A stretch of 64,000 nt of DNA, from contig CAWINS010000006.1 in assembly GCA_963837335.1 (NCBI GenBank), positions 1 to 64,000 of the forward strand. Direction: 5' to 3'. The stretch comes from RYN-230 sp963837335. GTDB taxonomy: Bacteria > Actinomycetota > Actinomycetes > Streptosporangiales > Streptosporangiaceae. Position 1 is the stretch's first letter. Every line of letters begins with the position of its first letter. The notes beneath the pieces were generated by a model that saw only the letters and a program-made list of their open reading frames with translations, had not been told where the DNA came from and did no database searches. Made by a program: the position numbers and the translations under genes. This document shows, one piece after another, positions 43,233-52,204 of the stretch.

Positions 43233-44053
43233 CAGGCCTCCTGACCTGCCTCGTAGGCCGGCTGGCCGGTTGCCGGTGACGTCGCGTTGAGGATGCAGTC
43301 CCCGCAGACCGCCGAGGTGGCCGCCGGGTCGACCCGGTAGATCAGGCAGCAGCTTCGCCTGCGGAACCCCTGCGCGCTGCTGGTCCAGGTTCCGGCCAGC
43401 TCCGGGGCGCTCAGCAGTGCGCCCCGGAGGGTGGCGGCCTCGGTGGCGAGATCGGGACGTGCCATGGCGATCATGGAGGCGGCGGCGTTGACCGCGGACG
43501 CGATGTTGCCCTGCAGCACGATGGGGGACACGGACATGGCCGCTGTGACCTCGGTGAGGGCCCGCACCGGCCCGTGAAGCAGGCCCTGCCGCAGCTCACT
43601 GGCCAGCCGGCTGGCGCCGGGCCGGTCCCCGGCCCCGGCGAGCGCGGAGGCCGGTAGCGACAAGGGCAGCGGGCCGCCGAGGACGGGCTGCCAGGCGACC
43701 TCAGCCGGGTCCATCCGCGGCACCCGGCCGAGCAGGACCGCCATCCCCAGGACGGGGGAGATCAGCCGGGCCGCCACCCCGAGGTGGGTCACTGACGCGG
43801 CGGCCCGGAACTCCACGGCCTCGGGCGGACGGTCCGCGGCCAGCGCGCGGCGGACTTCCGTGATCCGCTGCCGCAGGTCTGCCGGGGAGTCGAGCAGAGT
43901 GCTCAGCGGCCGCCACGGGGCAGCCAGAGGCTGGCCAGGCGGGTGGATGCTCACGGCGAAATACGGCCCGAGCTGGGCCAGTTCCGCCGCGTGCCGGGCG
44001 GCGGGATCAGCGCCGCCCGGCACGTCGCGAGGTTCGGTCTGCGAAGTGGGCAC
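43232..44053 (-). CDS. FhuF-like ferric-siderophore reductase with 2Fe-2S motif
   Basis: A 273-aa protein. The N-terminal ~240 residues are an FhuF-type IucA/IucC-like fold by eye (HLGVAARLISPVLGMAVLLGR, ITEVRRALA helices); the C-terminal motif RRSCCLIYRVDP...VCGDC has the C-C-x10+-C-x2-C arrangement that binds a [2Fe-2S] cluster in FhuF. Such proteins reduce ferric siderophores in the cytosol. Here it lies between the cobalt transporter subunits and cobF, 14 bp after cbtA, so reduction of a cobalt corrinoid or of a metal chelate is a reasonable alternative. Confidence 0.85.
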   Translation of the reverse strand: MPTSQTEPRDVPGGADPAARHAAELAQLGPYFAVSIHPPGQPLAAPWRPLSTLLDSPADLRQRITEVRRALAADRPPEAVEFRAAASVTHLGVAARLISPVLGMAVLLGRVPRMDPAEVAWQPVLGGPLPLSLPASALAGAGDRPGASRLASELRQGLLHGPVRALTEVTAAMSVSPIVLQGNIASAVNAAASMIAMARPDLATEAATLRGALLSAPELAGTWTSSAQGFRRRSCCLIYRVDPAATSAVCGDCILNATSPATGQPAYEAGQEA

Positions 44054-44067
44054 CGAACGTCAGCGTG

Positions 44068-44928
44068 TCACACTCCGGCTGGCTCGGGCCTGCGCAGTTC
44101 GGCGCTGGCCGGTCCGGGAGCCAGCAGCCGGTCGGCGAGGGGGGCGAAGATCAGCCCGATGACCGACCACAGCAGGAGCTGCGCGGCGACCGAGTACAGC
44201 CGGAAGTTGAACAGCACATCGGCGGGGAACCCCGGATAGACGATCGTTCCCTTCGCGTTGGTCAGCGGCAGCGGTGTCTCGGTGGCGTGGTGGCCATAAG
44301 TCTGCTCGTTGAACGCCAGGTGGCCGAGCTGCGGCAGCAGCGCCATCACGATCCCGGCCGCGACCACGAACGCGGCCCCGGCCAGCAGCGCCGCGTTCCA
44401 GGTGCCGAACCGTTCCTTCAGCCGCTGCCCGAGCCAGACCGCGGCGATCAGCAGCACCACCGAGGCGAGGACCATGAGCAGGTAGTAGCCGCCGCGCGCC
44501 TGGATGGTCTCGGGGTGGCCGATCGAGGGCGGGTTGGCCGGGTACTTGATGAACGGCACCAGGTAGATCCCGACGAACCCGGCTCCGGCGAGCAGCAGGG
44601 CCAGGGTGCGGGGCCGGACGTTGCCGACCCGGCCCAGGCACAGGGCGTAGGCCACCGCGAACAGGGCACCCATCGCGGCGCCGAAGGCGATCATCCCGGT
44701 GCCGATCCCGATGCTGGCCTGGATGGTCCGGCTGAAGATGTCCGGTCCCGGCGGCGGGGCGGGCAGCCCCGCGGCCTTGTCCAGCGCCGCGATCACCGCG
44801 TCGCGGCCCGATTCGTAGCTGATGGCCTGGTTGATGGCTGGCTCAGCGAAGATCCGGGCGAAGATGAACGCGAGCATCCCGGCGATGGCCCCGGCGAGCA
44901 CGCCGCGGAGGATGAGCTTCTTTTCCAT
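44068..44928 (-). CDS. cbtA: CbtA cobalt transporter subunit
   Basis: A 286-aa membrane protein with about six helices, starting MEKKLILRGVLAGAIAGMLAFIFARIFAEP, the standard CbtA N-terminus, and containing FSRTIQASIGIGTGMIAFGAAMGALFAVAY, PFIKYPANPPSIG and HHATETPLPL blocks. CbtA works with CbtB in predicted cobalt import for B12 synthesis. ATG 44928 matches the family start. It follows cbtB by 20 bp and is controlled by the upstream cobalamin riboswitch. Confidence 0.95.
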   Translation of the reverse strand: MEKKLILRGVLAGAIAGMLAFIFARIFAEPAINQAISYESGRDAVIAALDKAAGLPAPPPGPDIFSRTIQASIGIGTGMIAFGAAMGALFAVAYALCLGRVGNVRPRTLALLLAGAGFVGIYLVPFIKYPANPPSIGHPETIQARGGYYLLMVLASVVLLIAAVWLGQRLKERFGTWNAALLAGAAFVVAAGIVMALLPQLGHLAFNEQTYGHHATETPLPLTNAKGTIVYPGFPADVLFNFRLYSVAAQLLLWSVIGLIFAPLADRLLAPGPASAELRRPEPAGV

Positions 44929-44948
44929 GGCCGATGTCCCGGGCCGGC

Positions 44949-45164
44949 TCAGTGGCAGGGGAAGCCGAGGAAGTGACGCGAGTCGTGCACGAACTCGTGG
45001 ACCATCATGGACTTGCCGAACACCGACACGGCGCCCTCGTCGACACCGATGAAGTAGTACACCGCCAGTGCGACCAGGGCCGTGCCGACCAGCCACAGCA
45101 TGGCTCTTGAGATCGGCAGGGCAACCGGGCGGGTGACAGCGCGGGGGGCGGACATGCTGCTCAT
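44949..45164 (-). CDS. cbtB: CbtB cobalt transporter subunit
   Basis: A 71-aa protein with one transmembrane helix (AMLWLVGTALVALAVYYFIGV) and the C-terminal histidine-rich motif HEFVHDSRHFLGFPCH that is thought to bind cobalt. The combination is diagnostic for CbtB. ATG 45164 has GGAGGAGG upstream (45178-45171). First structural gene below the cobalamin riboswitch. Confidence 0.95.
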   Translation of the reverse strand: MSSMSAPRAVTRPVALPISRAMLWLVGTALVALAVYYFIGVDEGAVSVFGKSMMVHEFVHDSRHFLGFPCH

Positions 45165-45189
45165 GTGGAGCCTCCTCCGGGATCGTGCG

Positions 45190-45306
45190 TCCCGTCATCC
45201 AGTGGGCAGCGCGCTGGCCGAAGATCTGACTCACAAGCCCGGAGACCTGTTCACAGTGGCGCGACCGTGCCGGACTCTCACCGGCTTCCTCGGCGCCAAC
45301 GCGCAC
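45190..45306 (-). ncRNA. Cobalamin riboswitch
   Basis: On the minus strand the leader contains the conserved core of the cobalamin riboswitch in order: GAGGAAGCCGGTGAGAG (45294-45278), TCCGGCACGGTCGCG, and the B12 box GCCACTGTGA (45260-45251), then a variable 3' stem before the cbtB Shine-Dalgarno. High cobalamin is expected to reduce expression of cbtBA, the reductase gene and cobF. Confidence 0.9.
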
Positions 45307-45312
45307 CCCTCA

Positions 45313-45340
45313 TTACTACCGGCCGGGCGTGTCATGTCAA
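45313..45340 (-). promoter_or_regulatory. Promoter of the cbtBA operon
   Basis: TTGACA (45340-45335, minus) is a perfect -35; 16 bases later TAGTAA (45318-45313) fits a -10. The start near 45306 lies right at the 5' end of the riboswitch. Confidence 0.6.
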
Positions 45341-45436
45341 GGCAGTACCAAGAAAGTCCCAAAAGATATACATAACGCCAGCTCACAGCCAGTGTGCTCC
45401 AACACGCGGACGGGAACCGGGAGCTAAGGCATCGAA

Positions 45437-45470
45437 GGTGGCTGGCAGATCCCCGGGTCCGCCAGCCACC
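45437..45470 (-). terminator. Terminator of the heme-binding-like gene
   Basis: GGTGGCTGGC (45437-45446) pairs perfectly with GCCAGCCACC (45461-45470) around a 14-base loop, about 20 bp past the leftward gene's stop at 45493. Confidence 0.75.
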
Positions 45471-45492
45471 ATCGGGACGAGCCGGCCTGGTC

Positions 45493-46404
45493 TCAGGCCT
45501 TGGTCAGTGTGCCGACGGTAATGTGCGGCCAGCTCAGGCCGGCGAAGTTCAGCAGCACAGTCTGGGAGTACTGCAACCGTTTGGGCTCGGTATCGCCCGC
45601 CAGCGTTTGCAGCCAGAACGTCGCGACGACGTGTGCGGCATCAGCGTTCGGGCCGTCCTGGGTGCCGACGAGGAAGGCCATGTTCGACGTCCCGCCGCCC
45701 ACGATGGTGCCCGCGGTGCTCGACACATGCAGCCTGGTCGTGCTGGTGACGTTCGGCGGATTTTTGGTCAGCACGCTGTTGGGGTTGTCGAGCATGGCCT
45801 GGGTAATGCCGGTCAGCCCCACGCCGGAGGTCCGGAACTGCGTGGTCTTGTTCAGGTGCTGCTCGTCGAAGTCGACCGTCTGGGTCGGCTGGCCGATGCT
45901 GAACGGGGTGAGGCTGACGGCCGGGATCGAGGGTCCCCCGGCCGCGGTCGCGGCGGTCCCCTGGATCAGGATCGTGGTGCCGTGCGGGATGGAGGCCAGC
46001 CGGGCGATGGTGGTGGGCTCCGCCGGGTCGGTGGTCGGCGGGATGTTGATCCACACTCCTGGCTCGATGTGCAGCCCGGCCGGGGCCCCGTTGACCTCCA
46101 CGTTGGCGTCGGAGATCTGCTGCAGGTAGGTCAGCCCATGCAAGCCGATCCGGGCCTGGAGCAGGGCGCGGTTCGGGATCTGCCCGGGAATGACCTCCAG
46201 GTCGATCCGGTCGCTGGTCACGTTGAGCTCGAGGAAATGGTCCGACGGGCCCCTATGCGGTCGCCAGATGGCATTGAAGCCCTGGCCGCTCCAGTTTCCG
46301 GCGAGGCCGGCGAGCGGCCCCAGCCCCTGGTCAGGCACAGCGGCCGCCGCGGCTCCCGTGTCGTTGTCCAGCGGCTGGAAGGCAAAGTTTGCAGCCAGTT
46401 CCAT
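45493..46404 (-). CDS. Heme-binding-like beta-barrel family protein
   Basis: A 303-aa soluble, beta-rich protein without signal peptide. LGPLAGLAGNWSGQGFNAIWRPH at the start of the domain resembles lipocalin/nitrobindin-like barrels (the GxWxGxG motif); DHFLELNVTS, GLTYLQQISDANV, GLHIEPGVWINIP and LASIPHGTTILIQG are further conserved-looking blocks. I recall proteins of this length and motif set being annotated as heme-binding, but no certain axial ligand can be pointed to. It diverges from a PPOX gene, with an inverted repeat between them. Confidence 0.65.
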   Translation of the reverse strand: MELAANFAFQPLDNDTGAAAAAVPDQGLGPLAGLAGNWSGQGFNAIWRPHRGPSDHFLELNVTSDRIDLEVIPGQIPNRALLQARIGLHGLTYLQQISDANVEVNGAPAGLHIEPGVWINIPPTTDPAEPTTIARLASIPHGTTILIQGTAATAAGGPSIPAVSLTPFSIGQPTQTVDFDEQHLNKTTQFRTSGVGLTGITQAMLDNPNSVLTKNPPNVTSTTRLHVSSTAGTIVGGGTSNMAFLVGTQDGPNADAAHVVATFWLQTLAGDTEPKRLQYSQTVLLNFAGLSWPHITVGTLTKA

Positions 46405-46465
46405 GTTGTTCCCCTCAGCGAGACGTCGCTCACCTGTGAGCCCCCGAGGCCGGTGCAGCCCCGCG

Positions 46466-46486
46466 CAGAATTAGTAGACAATTCTG
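46466..46486. promoter_or_regulatory. 21-bp palindrome between divergent genes
   Basis: CAGAATT (46466-46472) and AATTCTG (46480-46486) form a perfect 7-bp inverted repeat with a 7-base centre, in the 120-bp space between two divergent genes. Symmetry and position fit an operator for a dimeric regulator; which one is unknown. Confidence 0.55.
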
Positions 46487-46524
46487 CCCGGTGAGTACCA
46501 CCGCCGTCGATCGTCGGAACGGAT

Positions 46525-47061
46525 ATGACTACCGAACCTCAGGCGAAGAACCTCGCCGATCTCTACGACCTCGCGCCACTGGACTGGACCGATGTGCGCC
46601 AGACGCTGGAGACCAACCTGACCCAGGAACCTGGTACCGGCGGACCCGGTCACCACACCTTCTGGTTGTCAACGATCGACGCCGACGGCCGGCCGCACAT
46701 GACCGCCGTGGGCGCCTTCTGGGTCGACGGCCGCTACTACTTCTCCGGCAGCCCGCGGTCGCGCAAGATCCGGAACATCGAGCATGACCCGCGCTGCGCC
46801 TTTGGCGTCGCCATCCACGGCTACGACGTGGCGCTCGAGGGCCGGGCCGCCCGGGTCACCGACGACGGGCTACTGCAGCGCCTCGCTGGGGTGTTCGCCG
46901 GGGGCGGCTGGGCACCGACCGTGGCCGACGGCGGCTTCACCCACGACTACAGCGCCCCCAGCGCCGGCCCGCCGCCCTGGTACGTCTACGAGTTCACCCC
47001 CGACGATGCCTACGCGGTCGCCACCCAAGAGCCTGGTGGCGCGACCCGATGGACCTTCTGA
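46525..47061 (+). CDS. Pyridoxamine 5'-phosphate oxidase-family protein
   Basis: A 178-aa flavin-binding split barrel. HHTFWLSTIDADGRPHMTAVGAFWVDGRYYFSGSPRSRKIRNI is the PPOX core (given here as the family pattern W-L-x-T-x-D-x-DG-x-PH); EHDPRCAFGVA and YVYEFTPDDAYAV follow. The function is probably flavin-, F420- or heme-linked oxidoreduction; the substrate is unknown. GGAACGG precedes ATG 46525. It is divergent from the heme-binding-like gene, and shared control through the palindrome is possible. Confidence 0.88.
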   Translation: MTTEPQAKNLADLYDLAPLDWTDVRQTLETNLTQEPGTGGPGHHTFWLSTIDADGRPHMTAVGAFWVDGRYYFSGSPRSRKIRNIEHDPRCAFGVAIHGYDVALEGRAARVTDDGLLQRLAGVFAGGGWAPTVADGGFTHDYSAPSAGPPPWYVYEFTPDDAYAVATQEPGGATRWTF

Positions 47062-47345
47062 CCCTCGGCGGGCGTCACGAATGCGATGTGACTTACCGCC
47101 CTTCCATGCGCTAGCGGCGCGGCGGACTCTGGCCGGCTGAGCCAGGCACAAGACGGCGGTGAAGAGCAACCAGCCACGTGCCCGCCTGCCGAAGGGACCA
47201 AAGTCCCGGAGCACGGCCATCGATGCCGTCCATAGGCATCGCCGGCCAGGCGAAGGCCCGGTAGGGTCGTCGCGGACCCGAACCACGAGCACACAGGCTT
47301 TCTCGGGCGGCCCGGCGATCTCCGACCGGCGGATAGAGGGTGACG

Positions 47346-48377
47346 ATGCCTGAGCTGGGTCAGGCTTCGGTATCGGCGGTCATCGTGGCCTGCATCGTGG
47401 CCGCAGCCATCGCCTTCGTCGTTGGTGTGGCAGTCACGGCGTTGATCAGGCGGCTCGCCGCACATCGCAATCTTGAGGTCCCGCGGCGGCCTGTCTGGCG
47501 GGCGCCGGTCACCGTGCTGCTCGTCGTGCTGGCTGTCCGCGCCGTTCTGCTGGCCGCGGGTTCAGAGCGCGGATGGCCCGGCCGCACCGGGTACATCCTC
47601 GGCCTGGTGGCGATCGCCGTCGTCGGATGGCTCCTCACGGCGGTCGCTGCCGTCCTTGAACGGGCGATGCTGGACCGCTTTCCCGATGCTGAGCTTGAGA
47701 ACCGCCGCTCCCGCCACGTCCGGACGAAGATCATCCTTGTTACGCGGGTGATCCAGGCCCTGATCGGGGCGGTCACCGTGGCCGCGATCTTGTGGACGAT
47801 CCCGCCGCTGCGCGACATAGGCGCCGGCATCCTGGCGTCGGCTGGCGTAATCGGGGTGATCGGCGGGCTGGCCGCGCAGACCACTCTGGGAAACCTGTTC
47901 GCGGGCCTCCAGATCGCCTTCACCGATGCGATCCGGATCGATGACATCGTCGTCGCTGCGGGGCTGACCGGCCGCATCGAGGAGATCACTCTCACCTACG
48001 TCTCAGTGCGCGTGAAGGACAACACGACACTGATCCTGCCCTGCACCTACTTCACGACGACGCCGTTCCAGAACTGGACCCATAAGGGGGCCCAGATCAG
48101 CGGGACGGTAGAAATCGGGGTTGACGCTCACGCCCCGCTCGCTGCCCTGCTCGCTGCCCTGCGCGAGGAACTCGGCCGGGTGCTTGAGCGCTCCTCGCAC
48201 TGGGACAGGGGCCGTGGTGACATCGTCGTCGAAGACGCGACCGGCTCGGTGGTGAAGCTCATCGCCACGGTGACTGCCGTAGACGGTGACGCTGTCACGC
48301 CGCTGCGCGGGGACGTCCGGGAAGGCCTCCTGACCTTCCTCCAGGAAAACTATCCGGCCGCGCTGCCGGGCGGTTAG
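47346..48377 (+). CDS. MscS-type mechanosensitive channel
   Basis: A 343-aa membrane protein. Four helices at the N-terminus precede the pore helix and beta domain: GAGILASAGVIGVIGGLAAQTTLGNLFAGLQIAF is the conserved TM3/pore block (Gly/Ala-rich), then DIVVAAGLTGRIEEITLTYVSVRVKDNTTLILP and a cytosolic alpha/beta vestibule. It should open under membrane tension to release solutes. ATG 47346 with AGAGGG just upstream is preferred; GTG 47340 is possible. Confidence 0.92.
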   Translation: MPELGQASVSAVIVACIVAAAIAFVVGVAVTALIRRLAAHRNLEVPRRPVWRAPVTVLLVVLAVRAVLLAAGSERGWPGRTGYILGLVAIAVVGWLLTAVAAVLERAMLDRFPDAELENRRSRHVRTKIILVTRVIQALIGAVTVAAILWTIPPLRDIGAGILASAGVIGVIGGLAAQTTLGNLFAGLQIAFTDAIRIDDIVVAAGLTGRIEEITLTYVSVRVKDNTTLILPCTYFTTTPFQNWTHKGAQISGTVEIGVDAHAPLAALLAALREELGRVLERSSHWDRGRGDIVVEDATGSVVKLIATVTAVDGDAVTPLRGDVREGLLTFLQENYPAALPGG

Positions 48378-48426
48378 GCGGCCAGATTCGCGCGGCTGCC
48401 GTCGGCGTCATCCTGCGTCGGCCGCG

Positions 48427-49167
48427 CTACAAGGGTGGCTCGTCCTGGGCTCGGAGGGCGCGGATAGCCGCCGCAAAAGCCAGCAGGCGGCCGCGGGTGA
48501 CCTGCGCACTCGATACGTCCCCCCCGGAGGGGCCGCGCTCGGCGTCCATGGCCGCCCGAGCACCCGTCAGCGACGTGATTACATCCGAGACCCTGGCGCG
48601 CTCGTCTTGATCCGGGGCTGCCTCGCGAAGCGCGTACAGCGCCCGCGTCAGGTCATCGGCCCGGCGCTGGATGTCGGACCATCGAACGCCTGCATCCGCG
48701 GCCGCCAGTGCGCCCGGTGTCTCCGCGGCCCGCATCGACTCGCACAGCGCCGCGCTTTCCGCGTACACCTCGACGACCCTGTCCTGCCATCCGGCCGCAG
48801 CTGCGGAGCGGCGGCCAGAGACCCGGACGATCCCCGCGATCAAGCCGATGAGGACCAGTGCCCCGATCGCGACCCATAGCCAGGTGAGAGATGAGCTGGA
48901 TCCGCTGCTCGCGACGGCAGAACTGCTCGCCGGCGCATTCGTGGCGGGTGCGATAGCGCCCTGAGTTGCCGGAGGCTCGGCACTGGCCGACGCGCCCGGA
49001 CTGGGCAGTGAGACACTCGCGGTCCGGCTGGGTAGAGAGATACTGGCGCTTCGGCTGGGGGAGAAGCTAGCAATCGGGCCGCCGCCGCTCTGCCCGCACG
49101 CTGCCACCACGAATCCGGCGAGCAGGATCGCTACCGCGAGCAGCAGACTCTTCATTAAGTGTCGCAT
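48427..49167 (-). CDS. Lipoprotein-signal, Ser-rich single-pass protein
   Basis: A 246-aa protein. The N-terminus KSLLLAVAILLAGFVVAAC has a lipobox-like end (VAAC), so it may be a lipoprotein. A Ser/Pro/Ala-rich spacer (~30-90) follows with repeated SxSLPS units, then a second hydrophobic helix LTWLWVAIGALVLIGLIAGIV and a cytosolic helical domain with RRADDLTRALYALREAAPD. The double-anchored layout places the spacer outside. GAGGAG precedes ATG 49167. No family recognised. Confidence 0.75.
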   Translation of the reverse strand: MRHLMKSLLLAVAILLAGFVVAACGQSGGGPIASFSPSRSASISLPSRTASVSLPSPGASASAEPPATQGAIAPATNAPASSSAVASSGSSSSLTWLWVAIGALVLIGLIAGIVRVSGRRSAAAAGWQDRVVEVYAESAALCESMRAAETPGALAAADAGVRWSDIQRRADDLTRALYALREAAPDQDERARVSDVITSLTGARAAMDAERGPSGGDVSSAQVTRGRLLAFAAAIRALRAQDEPPL

Positions 49168-49289
49168 CTGGGTGCTCCTCTGCGGTTAAGGCGATGCCGG
49201 TCATCCGACGGAATGATCCGGGGCCCTGGCCGCGCCGGCATCACCCGCCAAGGGGGGTGCCGCGGTGGCTGCGGCCGCGTCCGTGCCGG

Positions 49290-51968
49290 TCAGATCAGTC
49301 CGAGTTTCTTGGCCCGGCGTACTGCTTCACCCCGGCGGGTCGCTCCGAGCTTCCGGAAGATGCTCTTGAAGTGCGTTTTGACGGTGTTAACGGAGAGGTA
49401 CATCGAGGCGGCGATTTCTTCGGTGCTGAGCATTGATGCCGCGAAACGCAGGACCTCGCGCTCGCGGTCGCTGAGCTGCTCGACGATGACCGGGTCCAGG
49501 CGGCTGCTGGCTGGGTGGACGGGGACCTCCCGGCGCCCGGCGCCGGGCTGAAGCAGCCCGCGGTAGACCCTGGCCAGGTCAGGACGGTAGTGAAGGGCAG
49601 GCTGGATCCAGGTCTGATTCATCGCGAGCGGGAGACGGCGGCGTTCTGGCTCGGCCAGGCGCAGGGCGCGCTCGAGGGATCGGCGGCCCGGGGCCGGGTC
49701 GTGACTGCGGTAGCTGATGAGAGCGTCGGTGAGGTATGCCTCGAGCCGGTCGGCAGTCTCGCCGGTGGCGGCGTCGGCCCCGGCCGGGAGAGCCTGCCGT
49801 GCCGCGTGGAGATTTCCCGCGGCCAGGAAGGCCCGGGCTCGCGCGACCGCAGCGTCGAGACCGGATCCGGCTGCGGCGCGGCGTGCCGCGTCGAGGGCAG
49901 CCTGGATATCCCCGGCTGCCGTGCTGGCCTGCGCTTCGGCCACAGTGAGCAGGTGGTCGAGCCAGGGCGGAGGCGCCCAGCTATCGCGGCCGCGCTGAAT
50001 CAGGTCCGCGGCGGCTGGCCCGTTGACCCGGGCCAGGGCACCGCGCGCGGCTACCAGGCAGGCGACCGCGCCGATAAGCCGGTCAGGATCAGCTCGCAGG
50101 GCGGCGTCGGTCTCCTGCAGCCGGCTGCGGGAGGCGTCCAGTTCATTGCGCTCCAGGTGCACAAGAGCGAGGGCGACCGCTGCAGAGGGCGCCGGCTGGC
50201 GGGCTTGGGATCCCCCGGCCGGGCTGATCGCGGCCGAGGCCAGCTCGGCAGCGCGGCTCAGCCGGCCGCGCAGTGCCTCGATCAGGGCGAGGTGCCCGTT
50301 ACAGGCCGCCCGTTCGCAGCTGTCTTCGGGGAAGGCAGCTGCCGCGCCGGCGAAGGCCACGGCGGCTGGGTCCAGATCGCCGGACCAGAGCTCGACGGCA
50401 CCACGGCCAGACAGCACGTGCCCTTGCGCCTCCGGGTGACGGCCTTGCAGGCTGAGCGGAAGCTGCTCGAACAGGGTCTCCGCGCGGGCGGCAGCCGTCC
50501 TGGCCGCGTCAAGATCCCCGCACCGGCGAGCCACCGCGAGACGGAGCGTCGCGGCGGCCAGCCGGGCGGGGATCTCGTGACCGGCGGGAAGCCGGTCGAG
50601 GCCTTCCGCCGCTGGGGCGAGCAAGCGACTGGCTTCCTTGTCACGGCCGTCAGAGAGCTCCAGGGCGGCGGCCGCCAGCACGGACGGTGGCTGCGCCGGG
50701 CCGTCTGAACGTGCGGGGGGAATGGGTATCCGCCGCAGGGTGTCGGCCACCGGGGAGCTGCCGCGCGGCTTGAGGAGTTCGCCGACGGCCAGCTCGTCCA
50801 CCACGATCCGGGCGGCCAGCTGCCAGTCGCTGACCGCTGCCGCATGCGCGACAGCCTGCTCCAGCAGCCCGTTCCGCCGGTACCAGCCGGCTGCCTGCCG
50901 GTGCAGGCCGGGCGTACGGTCCGGGGATTCCAGCCGCAGCTTCAGCTGGAGCACCTCGGCCAGCAAGGGATGGTAGCGGTACCAGCCGTGACCGAGCGGC
51001 TGGATGAACCCGCCGGAGCGGGCCAGCGCGGCCAGGGTGCTGCCGGCCTGCTCATCACCAGTCAGCTCCCAGGCCATGTCTGCGCTCACCCGGTCCAGAA
51101 TGCTGGTCCGCAGCATGAGCTCCCGCTGGGCGGGCGGCTGCGCGTCGAGCACCTCATCCACCAGGTAGCTGGTGAGAGCGTTGTCCTCGGCGGCCAGGTT
51201 CTTAATGAAGAGCCCAGGGTCGGGATGTCCATCCAGCGACAGGGCGGCCAGCCGCAGGCCCGCGGCCCAGCCCCCCACCCGTTCGGTAATGAGATCGACC
51301 GCCCCGGCGGGAAGACTGAGGCCGTGCTGGGTCATCAGCAGGTCTGCCTCGGGGACGGTGAAGGCCAGGTCGGCCGCGCGGATCTCGGTCAGCTCCCCGG
51401 CCAGCCGGTGCCGGTGCAGCGGGACGTGCGGGTCGATCCGGGCCGCCGCCACCAGGCGCAGGCCCGGCCGCGCATATCTCAGCACGTAGGCCAGCTCGGC
51501 CAGTGGCTTGGGCGCGGTCAGCAGATGGAGGTCATCCAGGACCAGGACCAGGGGCGGGTCGAGCGTGGCCAGGGCTGAGGCCAGCCGGGGCAGGAAGGCA
51601 CGAACACTCGCGCGTGCGTGCGGCTGGGCCGGCGGTGTCTCCTCAACGGGGACGCCCGCCAGCCGCAGCGCCTTCACGACGTGTGACCAGAAGCTGCCCG
51701 GCTGATTGTCGTACTCGTCCAGAGTCACCCAGGCGACGCGCCCTGGCGTCACGCTCGCGGCGGCCCATGAAGCCAGGGCGGTCGTCTTACCCGCACCGGG
51801 CGGGCCGGTGACCACGGTCAGCGGCCCGCCGGCGCCCTCGGCGATGCGCTGGTCCAGGCGGGGCCGGGCGACCAGCCAGGCCGGCAGACGGGGGGCAGCG
51901 AGCTTGGATGCCAGGACAAGATCATCGGCTGGCTGCCTCCCCGCAAGCGTCGTCGTGCGTGCCATCAT
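49290..51968 (-). CDS. MalT-like (LAL) LuxR-family ATP-dependent regulator
   Basis: An 892-aa regulator. The N-terminal STAND ATPase has Walker A TGPPGAGKTT (residues ~53-62), Walker B LVLVLDDLHLL and the sensor-like TVPEADLLMTQ region. A long helical TPR-like array follows, then the LuxR HTH at the C-terminus (LSDREREVLRFAASMLSTEEIAASMYLSVNTVKTHFKSIFRKLG). MalT-type proteins bind an inducer and ATP, oligomerise and activate transcription. AGAGGTAG precedes ATG 51968. Its target is not evident; a second, decayed gene of the same class lies directly upstream. Confidence 0.92.
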   Translation of the reverse strand: MMARTTTLAGRQPADDLVLASKLAAPRLPAWLVARPRLDQRIAEGAGGPLTVVTGPPGAGKTTALASWAAASVTPGRVAWVTLDEYDNQPGSFWSHVVKALRLAGVPVEETPPAQPHARASVRAFLPRLASALATLDPPLVLVLDDLHLLTAPKPLAELAYVLRYARPGLRLVAAARIDPHVPLHRHRLAGELTEIRAADLAFTVPEADLLMTQHGLSLPAGAVDLITERVGGWAAGLRLAALSLDGHPDPGLFIKNLAAEDNALTSYLVDEVLDAQPPAQRELMLRTSILDRVSADMAWELTGDEQAGSTLAALARSGGFIQPLGHGWYRYHPLLAEVLQLKLRLESPDRTPGLHRQAAGWYRRNGLLEQAVAHAAAVSDWQLAARIVVDELAVGELLKPRGSSPVADTLRRIPIPPARSDGPAQPPSVLAAAALELSDGRDKEASRLLAPAAEGLDRLPAGHEIPARLAAATLRLAVARRCGDLDAARTAAARAETLFEQLPLSLQGRHPEAQGHVLSGRGAVELWSGDLDPAAVAFAGAAAAFPEDSCERAACNGHLALIEALRGRLSRAAELASAAISPAGGSQARQPAPSAAVALALVHLERNELDASRSRLQETDAALRADPDRLIGAVACLVAARGALARVNGPAAADLIQRGRDSWAPPPWLDHLLTVAEAQASTAAGDIQAALDAARRAAAGSGLDAAVARARAFLAAGNLHAARQALPAGADAATGETADRLEAYLTDALISYRSHDPAPGRRSLERALRLAEPERRRLPLAMNQTWIQPALHYRPDLARVYRGLLQPGAGRREVPVHPASSRLDPVIVEQLSDREREVLRFAASMLSTEEIAASMYLSVNTVKTHFKSIFRKLGATRRGEAVRRAKKLGLI

Positions 51969-52204
51969 CTACCTCTGCTCCCAGTACGCCACCGGAGTCG
52001 GCCTCATCTCAGGGCGCTGCCCGGCCGGGTGGTGGTGACCGACGTCATCTGGACCTCCGGGGAGAATCGCGAACCCTGACTCCCTCACCCTGGTCGAGCC
52101 GGCGTGGGCTGTCCCCACCCGGGTCCGGGTGATTCCCGGCCTCAGGAGGCCGCGGTCATGGTCACATCGCGCCGCGGCGAGGCCGCGCTGACGCCGGGAT
52201 CGGC

